The notes under the pieces are model-generated. The model was not told the origin of the DNA. It saw nothing but the letters and a program-made list of their open reading frames with translations, and made no database searches. Positions 47,026-59,000 of a DNA stretch of 64,000 nucleotides are shown one piece after another. A program made the translations under genes and the position numbers. The stretch lies in assembly GCA_003260075.1 (NCBI GenBank), contig QLIY01000185.1, positions 124,001 through 188,000 on the forward strand. Reading direction: 5' to 3'. How positions within the stretch are numbered: position 1 is the stretch's first letter; each line of letters starts with the position of its first letter. The DNA is from Phallusia mammillata. Its lineage: Eukaryota > Chordata > Ascidiacea > Phlebobranchia > Ascidiidae.

Positions 47026-50000
47026 ATGAAACCCTTTAAGCTCAAAATCCATCCGCAGAATTTTAGTGGTGGGTAACTTTTTCACATTTCATCTTTCGAT
47101 TTTTTTCGTCTTATTTTTAATAATATAAATAAAACTTGTGACTCTTGTGTTTGTGTAGATAAACAACAATCTATTCATAGTAAACAAGTGCTTCTAAAAT
47201 TGCAGGAGAACTTTTGGTGTTTAATGCATCTGACTTTCCTGATGTCCAGCTGAATGACCTACTAAAAATTAGCCATTACAACAACAGTTCTGCAAACTTC
47301 ATCCTAATACAGGTTTGTACATTTGTTTTTTAAATTAAATATTAGTGTACCGCATGCGGCCCTCCCAAGAGTTTTTGTGTGGACTGTAAGTAACTTTTAG
47401 AGGTTGTGTGTTTCACTCAGGCGGAATACCCTGTCAGACCAGTGAGCTTACAAGACACAATGATTCTTTATTAGTGGCATATGCAACGTTTAAAAAAGAT
47501 GATCAAAATAAACCATCTTTAGAATCAGCAATTCCGATTATTGCGTCATTGTATGCCATTGTTTTCACACAAAGCAGTAGAGCACAGTTGGTGCTACATT
47601 GTATTTAAGTTTGTTATTCATTACAATATTGTTTTTTAATGTAGTTAATGGCCTTAATGAACATTTTACATTTTAATCATACAATTTTGTTGTTGTCATG
47701 TTACACTGTAACAAATATTTCGATAGTGCGGTCCTCGACTTACTTCAAAGTTTGTTTTTGGCCCTCAAAGTTGTTTGAGTTTGACACTAACTGGCATAGA
47801 GTGTAAAAGCAATGTGTTATTTTTATGAAGTTAAGCCTGGTGTACTTGTGCAATCTGAGGATAGGTAAAAATTTTGATTCTTTTTGGCCAAAAGTTTGTT
47901 TGTTTTTGAAATGTGGAACAAACATTTCCAAATATGTACCATGAAAAAAGATTTAATGTAATGTATAAAAAGCATAAATCACTTGTACTAATAGTAAAAT
48001 GTCAACTAGTCTTTCAGATAAATGTGCAAAAGCAACTACTGTTTCATATAAATTTGGAAACCTTCTGGTGTTAATGTAAATTTGTAATCTGTTTCAGGTG
48101 AAATCAGTAAATGGCGACATAAGTAAAGGTACAATTAGCATACATAAAGATCTCGCAGGAAAAGCTTGTTTCAATTTCCAAGTTTTTCAGGATGTAAATG
48201 TGGTCAAAGTGGAACCTGAGGTACATGCTTGTTTTTTTTTAAAATTCTATTTGTGGTTATGCTAGGGTGTAAAGGCCAATAGAGGTTTTTATGTGTATAT
48301 TGTGTACAGGATGTTACCATCGATTTGTTGGAAGTTTCATTTAAGGACCAATACATTAGTCGCAGTGATATGCTCAGAATGAAAAAACACCTTCTTAACT
48401 CATGTGTACATATTGAACAGTTTGTTGAGTTTTCTGAGATCAAGGCTCAGGTAAAATCAATTAAATTTTGAATTTGTATAACCAATCTTCTAGGCAGCAT
48501 TTTTCACACAATTTTTATCTTTGTTTTTGCTTTAAGGTGAGTGAAATGTGGGCAAACAGTGTCCAGGTGAAGTGTGGATTTATATCGGACCACACCAATT
48601 TCGTTTTGAGATCTTCAACTGCCAAAGTTTATCTCTTTATTCAAATGAGCGCTGAGATGTGGGAATATGATGCATATGGATACTTGCAGTTTGAACGAGC
48701 TGTTAATGGATTTTTAAAGGTAAGTAAAGGATCATTTAAAAAGTACACTCTATTCAAACAGTGCCTGTGTAGCTCAGTTGGTAGGGTGCGAGTCCCGGAA
48801 ACACTTCTGTTGTGGGTTTGAATCCCACCACAGGCTAGATTTTTCTGCCTATTACTTGCCTGATGGGAATGCTTAGTGACCGGATGATTCAGTATAACGT
48901 TATACTATAACGCAGGGGTGCCCAACCTTTTTTCACTCGCGATCGACTTTTGGGGTAGTTCAACTCTCGAGATCGACTTTTGAGGTAGTTCAACTCTCAA
49001 GATCTACCATTCCAATACAAATTAGCAAAGACATAGCGTGTACCAGAACAAAGTAACAACTACTACTCCAACTATTACTTTTGTAACGTAACAAAGTGCC
49101 TACTTATGAACTTATTAACATATCCTTATGATTAATTCACACAATAAAGTCATCCATGTACACTTTTACAGCAACGCGTTACAAAGCAACTATTTTAAAT
49201 AATTTTCTGCAACCCTCTCGATCGACTTGAGATCAGTCCGAGATATAACGCCTTCAATGGGTCTGAAGTACTATGCCCTAGCCAATGTTACCATCTTGTT
49301 TGGCGTGTTTTGGTAAAGGTGCCATCTTTGGATTACTCCCTAAACAATTTTACTTAAATCGGTCATACCATTGTGCAGTAACCATGTAATACCCCCCCCC
49401 CCTTCATTCCTCCCCATAAGAAGAAAAACAAATATAACATAAAAAATTATTGCAATTCGAAATATACCTTATAATTAGGTATGTCCATTTCAGAATCCTT
49501 TACAACTGGTTCCAGATGTGAACGGGATCCAAATTATAATGGACATCCCTAATGTATTTACAAAAATATTCTGTAACAATTCCAATGTACATTTTTTTCA
49601 AAGTTTTTGTGAAATTCCTCCCCTAAACTCATAAAATTCCTCCCTAGGGAGGAATTCCTTCCCTGTTGGGAACCACTGTAATACACCATAAACTCAATGA
49701 TTACTAATGCTAGTTCCTGTACAAAAATCAAAAAATCATCTTTTCTCACTGACAACAATGTACATCTTATTCAGGCACTGTTTACCAAGTGGAAAGAAAA
49801 GTGTTGCCATGAATTGACACTTGTCCTATTTTCAAGGTTTGTTTTTTGGGTTACAAGTATGCTGTAGCTCTTGCTATTTGTCTGTCCATCTAACTCCGCA
49901 TTGCATGCAGAACATTATATGACACTAAAAGCTTGACTGACTTTCCCCCTGATGTTCGCGAGGTTGTGCGTAAAAACTACAAAGGGCAGTATTATCTGGA

Positions 50001-53000
50001 TTTCTACAAATGTGTTGTACAGACTGAGAGAATGGACGACTGCACACCGCTTGTCAAAGAGCTGAAAATATTATTCCACAGTATGTTTTTGCTTTTCTTT
50101 TTCTACAAAACTACATACAGAAACAGAAAACTGTAAAAATAAATAAAAGTGTTTTGGATTTAAAGGTTTGTGTGTATTTAACATACACACAGTTACCCCT
50201 CCTAAAACATGTCAATAACATAATGCTCTTTGAATCCATATTGTTTTCAACTATATAACATAAGGAACAAGTTTTTTTTAGATAATTCATTTTTATGCCT
50301 GGAAGCAGCAGTTTTTTAGTGTTTAATGAACCTATTACAACCATAATAAAACCAGTGTTTTCAGCTGCAAATAAATCCATGATGCAGATAGAACGTAACA
50401 TTTTTTTTGTTTTAGTTTAGTATAACGATTGCACTGATGGGAATTAGTTCTTTTTGATCAATTACTTTGCAGAATATGAATCAATCACTGAGATACCAGG
50501 TTGCCCTCCAGGACAAAATTCAACCTCTTCCGAAGGCAATTTTCTTGAAGCAATAAACATGGCACTAAATGTATTTGACCGACACTATGTTGATCGAAAT
50601 CTGGATCGGACTGGACAAATTGTTGTGTGCATCACACCTGGTAAGTGTCTCCTCCAACATACTTGCACACTGTCTCTAAATAATGTCAAGATTCCTTTTA
50701 TTGTTGGATGACTTAAGGCGGATGTTATTTAACTGTAAACTATTTTAAAAGTTTTTTTTTATTACAGCCGTATAAAAACCAGGGCAAACAATTATGATGT
50801 ACTTTTATGAAATGCCCTGATAAAATTTTAGAGTCTTTAAACATACTAAACTTTTTAACGTGTTGATTACCTCATATTTCATTTTGAAGGTGTCGGAGTG
50901 TTTGATGTAGATAGAGACTTGACCATCTTGACAAAGGAGCGAATGATTGACAATGGAATCGGTAGTGATCTAATATGTCTTGGTCAACAACCTTTACATG
51001 CTGTCCCACTGTTTAAGTTCCACCATTCCAGCGGCCAAGGGTTTGTTTGCTGTTATATAACAGCAAGTGCAGGTTCTGCTCGCTGGCTTTGGAAATGTTT
51101 GTAAGCTTTAAAATTCAATTTCAGAGACAAAGAAGATTTGCACTCCACCAAACCTTTGGGATCTGTCTTGGTTCAGGACTTTAACATTCCGCATTGGATC
51201 AATCACAGCTTTTACACAATTAATCCTTTTTGTGATAAAGGTGATTTGATACACAAATTTGTCAACTATGTTTTGATTTCATGTTCATCATTGCAAACTT
51301 TTTGTTGCATGTTTAGGTTAAGCTCATATGATCTAAAACAGTTATGGGTAACTAGTTTTAAATTAGTTCTTGAGTTTGGTATATGTTGCAGGCCTGCCAC
51401 TATTACCCATTGAATAGGTCTTAAATTTTCGTCAGTGAACCATTGGATATCTTAAATTACTTAGTGTCAGCCTTGATATGCCGGCATATAAATTTGTAAA
51501 GTTTAACACTTTTCTATTTCTCTTTGTTTATCATCGAGATGTTTCAAAATCCTAAACCTGGTGCAACACAAAAATCGTGTTTTGTTCACAGGCACAACAA
51601 ACATCAACTACATACCAAGGATTCATGTCGCTCAGAAAAAATCAAAGAAATTCGGACGCAAGGTTTCAACCTCGTTTGTTGCTAAAGCTACTCATCCCGG
51701 CAAAGACGAGTCTGATCTACCTACGCTACAACAAACCAACTATGAGGAATTTGATCGACAGGTAGTCATAGTTTTGCATGATTTTGTTGTTTCTGATGCT
51801 TTTCCAAACTTTTTTAAAACACACTGTCCACTGCGTGATGGCAGGTTTAGACAATAATCAAGTGTTTTTCAAACTTTTTCTTTCTCGCAGTTAGAGGTTT
51901 CTTACAGTGTTTGCTTACCACGTTTATCCAGAAAAAGGGCTAAACTATTTTATGGCACAATAAAGGTCATCATTGTATCATATGAAAGTTTTTTCTTAGA
52001 ATTCGATGAATATGACTTAATTCTTGACTATTTATTATACTTTCATACAATCTGGGAGGTACTCGCCCACCACTAGTGGCATGCATACCACAGTTTGGAA
52101 ACCGCTGCTCTGATCGCTCAAATAATGTTTATTATATCGCTGGTCTGCCATAGACGCTTCAGGGTTTATCCCAGTTCCGAATTTATTTTCATCTTAACTG
52201 ATGACTACTGGTCAATTTGGCGATACCCTACTACACAGCTAAACTGTGCAGCGTACGAGGCAGACAACAGTTCTTTTGATTCGACTTTCGACAGGTTCAC
52301 CGCTGAGTTTGCATAAAGCTCAGTTGGTAGAGTGCGAATCCCGATATGACTCCTGTCATATGGGTTCGAATCCCACCGCAGATTAGATTTTTCCGGCCTA
52401 TATGCTTCCGATGGGCCTTGCGTACTCTGACTTATTTTTTGAATTTCAGAGCACTTTCAATAATTTTTAGACTTTTACTTGAACATAAAGTTGTGTATGA
52501 TAGTTTGGCTAATAAGCCCTTATTAATCGTTCAGGTTTTCGGTTTTTCACGTTACTCTGACACCTGGAAACAATTGGCGAGCGACTCGGTACTTCTGCAG
52601 AAGACATCGGCAACACCTCCGGACATGTACAAAAAACGTCCTATAAAATCAACTGACGAATGGGCTGGGGGCAAACAAAAATCCTTCGAAACGGTAGCTA
52701 GTCTTGTACTTTATCACATCTAAAGACCGAGGCTTAATCTGCCTTTCTCCAACAGAGATATTCGCCGGATGGTGGCAGTATTGGGGCGAGCGTACAGCCA
52801 AGTCGGCCTGTGCATATTCCGTTGTCAAAATCTCAGCAGTTCTCCCGCCTTCAACAAGGTCATGGAATGGCGAGCTCTGTAGGAATGACCGCAAATTTGG
52901 AGAAATATTACCAGGTTGAACAGGTAAGGTGCTGAGCGTTTTAACGCGATTGATGTCATTTTAGTAAAGCTCAGTTAATCTGGACCCGTTTGGACCAAAA

Positions 53001-56000
53001 TGTTGTCCGAATTAGGCGAAGATCCGAAATAGCGGATGTTGAATAGTTGAAATCTTAAAAACCACATTAGAAATAATTTGTACCACGAGTTTTGTCCAAA
53101 ATAGGCGAAGATCCGGATTAACCGAATCCGGTTTAACCGAGGCTTACTGTATGTGTAAACGAGCCAGCCAGTTATTGTAAGTGTTTTGTGCTTACTATAA
53201 ACGTATTTTAATGTTTTTTTAAAAAATAAAGATTCTGTGCATAAATCTTTCGTGATGCATTATTTGGTTTTATAAATAGGTTAATGCTGTTTGATTTCCC
53301 GAACACACTATAGAATAAAATTGTAAAGTCTAGTCTTTCTATATCCCAGTATGTACAGTTTGTATTAAAATCAAGCCAATATATATATTCTGTGGGAAAA
53401 TTGTACGTTAAAATTATATATCTGTACACTGGGTTTTGGATTTAGATCCTAAAGTGTAATTTTGCTTTCAGAACATGTCCGCCGAAATGCAGCCAGTGAT
53501 AGGGAGTGCGAATCTCACCCAGAACATGTGGAAAGATTCCAACAAGAAAGCGATGCAACGTAGAGCTCTGTTCAATCCCTTCAACCCGTCTCATATGTTT
53601 GCACCTCTCACTGCCAATCGCCGTCGATGGGTGCACACATATCCTCGAGGCCCTCAGGTAATTATGCTAACTGTTTTGTTTCAGACAGGGCAAAGGAAAG
53701 CAAATACCTTGCCCCTAAAACATTTTTGCAAATACGTTGCCAGAAAACTTACTCATAAGCTTCGGCAGTTTTTGCAGAGTTAGTGTTTATTAACGACCGT
53801 GCTATTGTACACTGTGCCGAAAAACTGTTTTCAAATAATGCAGTTTTTCAAAAATCTGGGTGTAAATGACAACGCAATAACTTGATCTTTTTTGTGACCA
53901 AAAGCAGTGATACATACCACAGTGAATTCCAAATTATTTCTTTCCAACAGTTTTTGTTTCGATAACCTGCCAAGTGTGCCGAGACGTAAAATTAGGTTTG
54001 TTAGGGTGCTGCAAGCTTAAAAAACTGTAAAATCAGATTTGGATCAATGGCAATTGGCAACCCTGCCTCTGATTTAACTGAAAATTAAGTTGTGTTGCCA
54101 GTAGTGCAATGTGTCCTTTTCTTTGACAGGGAGAGGCATTAGTGATGCACCACCAAAACCCCCTGACCAGATCTATATCACGAAGCAGACAAACTTCTGA
54201 GAGTACTGATGACGAATGCACAGTTGGATCGGCAGGATTCAGTCCATCTCGCTATTCTCCGGCAAACAGGTAAAGTTTTACGAGTATTTACAAGTCCCAA
54301 ATGCTATATGAAACCAGTGTTTGATGTTATTTTAATCACAAGCCCTCACCCTAAGTCAAATAGAAAAACTACCAACACCATACCTCACAGCAGACCCAGA
54401 TTTAGCTAATTTTTGATATGTGGCGCAAAGAGCTCTTTAAGGTATGGTGTTAGTGGATCTACTAAGTCAAATAGCTCTAACAACCATTTTTATGGAATTA
54501 TGGAACCTGGAATAAAAACAGGAAGCTCCCCCCCCCCCCGTGAGCAAAGCGCTTTCGGGTGTTGCCCGCCCACCAAGGATAAAAATTTAAAAATTAGACA
54601 AATGCCGACAAACCGGTTTTGGTTCTACAGTGTTAACTTCCAGCGGCAGATCGCCATGAAACCTGGTTCCGCGGATTCCAGCAGCGGTTCTCCGGGTTCC
54701 AGTCCCTCGCCAAGCAAAAACATCAAACATCTGCCCGGGAACGAAAGTATTTCGTGGTCCCTTAATCCGAACCCAGCTGAGAACTACTCGAAAGGTATTT
54801 TGTGGCAATTATATAGTGGAAGCACCGATAATTTGATACCTCTGCCTGCAAAAAAGCAATGTCCTAATTAGGTTGTGCCAAAGCATTTTTGCATTAATGT
54901 TTTCTTGCGTGTGAGGTCCTCAAAAATCGACTAATTAAGACATGGTCTGTATCTGTAATGTCAAATCTTAATTTTTTGACTTTATACTACTTAAAAGGTA
55001 TTCCATGAAATAATTCATTGGCTTTACCTGTCAAGCCTTGTGTTATTCGCTATGGCAAAACATATTGCATCAATTTAAGTGAACACAATTCTCATGATAC
55101 TTCTAAGCCAGTGGTTCTCAACCTTTTTTCTTTCGTGGCCCATTTTCATTGCTCAAAAATTCTGTGGCCCAGTAAATTTTTATGAAAGAAAAAAACAACT
55201 ATAAAATAGGTTCAGAAAAAAGCAGAACATATTTCAAACAGATTATAAGTTCAAAATAACTTAATGCCAAAAAAATCATAAAACAGCACTTTCCCTTCTT
55301 TAATCAAGCACTTTCAGTTATGACCGAGTAATTGGACATGGATATGCTGCTATCTGGCTTTATTGTAATCCCAAAGTAGTTTATTACATCATAAACATAA
55401 AGTGTTGCAGAAACTCAAAGTAACTTTATGCCGTAAATACTTAAATTCAAATTAATTTACATTCCTTCTCAATTTTTCCCCAAGCCATTATTTTTGTAAA
55501 ACTGAGTGTAGCGTACAAATGGAAGCAAATTCTTAAAAACGGCTTTCTATTTGATTGGTCTGTGGCCCAATCAAAATGCTTCCATGACCCACTGGTTGAG
55601 AACCGCTGTTCTCAGCAGTGCCATCCCGTTGTCATAATGTATTTATGTTTCCAGCAAGGCTTGGCAATCTGTCAAAACCCATGCTTATATGTGAATCAGC
55701 TTGTTTATGTATTGGGCTGTATTTTGTGTCGTACATATGGCAACGCATGGTTACTTTCATTGGAAACAATCAATGGTGGTGTGCCAGTTTTGTTTCATGA
55801 TTTTTTTGGATTCTTTTTAACCAACGACATAGCAGTCGCCGTTGAACTTAATTTACCAAAAAGCGATTGTGATAAAATATGTTGCATTTTTTTCAAGATT
55901 TTTTATGATAACTGTTGAAAACAAAACCATCAGGGAGCTGATATAAAGATAATAATCCATCCAAATTTGTATAATCCGGACGTCTTGTCATTCGCTGTTT

Positions 56001-59000
56001 TTGTCATCAGTACAGTGCTTCGAACTTTCGCAGTTTATGCTTTACATCCATACAGACCAATCCGGTTAATTGCATAACCAATTTGTCAAGCTTTTTAAGC
56101 GATTAACTGGATTGTGCGAATAAAGGAATAATTTTCTCAACAAGTGATTAGCTACGGTTTCCCTATGCTTATCAACTAAACGGATTATGCGATTAACTGG
56201 TATGTATTGAGCCGCATTCGTCTGTACAGTGAGAACGTTAAACTTTAGAACACTGTGTACACAGACTAGAAACGTAGATTGGTGATGGAAACAGCGGTTG
56301 TTGAAACGTCTTTATTCTCCAGGGCTTGTATGCTCTGACAGTTTTGTTTTGACCAAACTTCAAGAACTTGTGTTATGTCCTACGGTAATAAAAATATCAG
56401 GAATAATATTATCCACTTGCCCGATCTGCACAAAACAACTTTGTTACATGATAACCTTCCCCCCCCCCATTCTCCAGGGCTTGTATGCTCTGACAGTTTT
56501 GTTTTGACCAAACTTCTTTTCAAGACCTTATTTTATGTCCTACGGTAATAAAAATATCGGGAATAATATTATCCACTTACCCGATCTGCACAAAACAACT
56601 TTATTACATGAGAACCTTCTACCAGTTGCTAACTATTGCAAATACAGTAAGCCTCGATTAATCCGGACCCGTTTGGACCGAATATTCTGGTCGGATTAAC
56701 CGATGTCGATTTGTTCTACATTAAAATTCATTTGTACCTCGAGTTTTTTCCGAATTAGGCGAAAATCCGAATTGACCGAGGTTTACTGTATACGTGCATA
56801 TCCATTTTCTGTCTTCTGTCTTTCATATTACCACAGTGTTACGTAATCGGGGTCACCATTAATGCATTAGGCAAAATCCAGATGTAGATCTTGCACTTTT
56901 CTTTTAATTTTTGTTTTAATAATTTTTTTGGGCGAAATCAAATATTGATTGACGTAGCGATGAAAGCGTATTAGTTATGTTTTCTTTTGCGTTTCGTATA
57001 CGGTGACGCAGTTCAAACACAAATTTTCAAAGTTCATTTCATCACGTTTTTGTGTCGTGTGCTTCTTCTCCACCAGGTTCGAAGCCGATCGCCAGTTACG
57101 GGCTCAGCTGGATGTGGGGCATCGCTGGCGACATCCAGTGGACGTCTGACACGCACACGGGCATGTTTGGGTCTTTGTTCTTCCGTTTGTCGGTGGCGAT
57201 AATTGGTTACATGTCGCGCATGTTGCATGCTTTGTCATCCGCATGTTGGGTCTTCGCGCTAATTGGCTGTTTTCGGTCACGTGTTACATGACGTTGCAAA
57301 ATATTGGTAATTCGATGTTTTGCGATTCGATTCACCCGTAATATGCATGTGGTAAATGGCGTTTTATTTGCAACACATCAATTCATTTGTCTTGTGTGTG
57401 TTCTTTTAATTTCAGTCATTTTCTCAAATATACGCGTTTGGTAAAGGGTGTATGCATGATAACATTTAACGATATTCCTAAGTATTGGTACAGGTCCGAT
57501 TTTGTTTTAAACAACAATTATCTTTAAGTGTTTTACTTTGCCGTTTTACTGTTAGGTTGTAATCATATACTAAAACGGTACATTTGCGATGAACACTGCC
57601 GAAAAAATTGATCACATATACATTTTAAAACTCTCAACAATCACGGATGGTAATGTATTTTATGTTTGCTCACAATTTTACACAACAAAAATTTACACAG
57701 TTTTTCATGTCATTTTGCCGATTATAGTTACTTGTATGCTACTAAAAAACCCAAGTCATATTGTTTCAACGCTTGAGCCTGTTTCTTTAGGCCTGGATTG
57801 GAAATCTTTAAAATGTCCTGCCTGCCTTCCTATTACCACTGATTACCATCCGACCTACGCACATCTGCGAAGCGCCTGCACCGAACAGTCCTATTTCCTT
57901 GTTCCCGACGATGGTGAACCCTGGTAGGTAGTTTAGTAGGTACATAATCACAAAAATGTAGTTGTACCACTATAAAGGTCGTGGCTGTGGGCTTTCTAAC
58001 TGAAAGGTACCAGAGTGTTATTCGTTCCGGGCTTTTCGAGTTGGGTAAAGACCTGAGTCTGAATAAAACAGGCTAGAATCGGGCATAACTTTGCACTTGC
58101 TGTCATTTGCACTTTTTTAAACCGCTTACATCCGTCAAAAGGACATTTTGCTTTGCTTTTTCTTTTCACTTATTTAACCAAACAAAACTTAACAATGCAA
58201 ATCGATTGTGTTAGTTAAATATGCGAATAACATTCACACAAACAACGGTATGGTGAATTTTGTCCTTCCCCCCCCCCGTTAGTTAAATATGCGAATAACA
58301 TTCACACAAACAACGGTATGGTGAAAATTTTGTCCTGTACTAGTGGCACTAACTTTTTGGAAAACGTTTGAAACAAATAGTGACTATTTTTACTATTTGG
58401 TCTGTTCAGTGTTGAATCTCAAACTTTTTGAAAAACAGTCCCTTTCTCATTATCACGAGGACTCGCGGTCCATAAAGCTCAATGCATATTTTTGTAAAAC
58501 TTAGCTATTGTTTGTTGCTCAAAACAACTTAACAAACAATAAGTTTCTTACCTTCCACTGCAAGATGAAGAATTTTTGCTAGTTTTGCGAAATTACGATT
58601 ACAATCATCTCAGGGCAGTTTTGTGACATCGCAGACAAGACAAAAACATTATAGGATTGTGCACAAGCAATTGCATTTTTTTTGTTAAATTGTGATTGAA
58701 TAAAACGCATTGTTTTAAACCGTACAAAGCATTGTTCAAAAAATAAAAAGCATTGTAAACAACGTCCATTTAAATTTTACTTTAAATTCAAATTTATTCA
58801 GTAACACGATTGTATAAATACAGTAGTCCTCGGTTAATCCGGACCCGTTTAGCCTGAAAACTTGCCTGGATCAACGGATGTCGATTAGTTAAAGCCTTAC
58901 CACATTACAAATCATTGCACTTCGAGTTTTGTTTAAAATTGGCGAAGATCCGGATTCATTAAATCCGGTTTAACCGAGGTTTACTATACTTCGTTTTAGC

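Noticed and set aside
47018..47028. DEPDC5 start at the ATG at 47018
   Set aside because: It reads ATG AAA CGA TGA and stops at once. The next ATG at 47026 leads into the conserved N-terminus.
48763..48835. Functional tRNA gene
   Set aside because: The acceptor and T arms are good, but the D and anticodon stems are poor and a SINE-like tail is shared with a second degraded copy.
54644..54794. DEPDC5 exon 16 starting at 54644
   Set aside because: That acceptor puts the frame into a stop after joining exon 15. The acceptor ending at 54630 keeps the frame, so 54631 is used.
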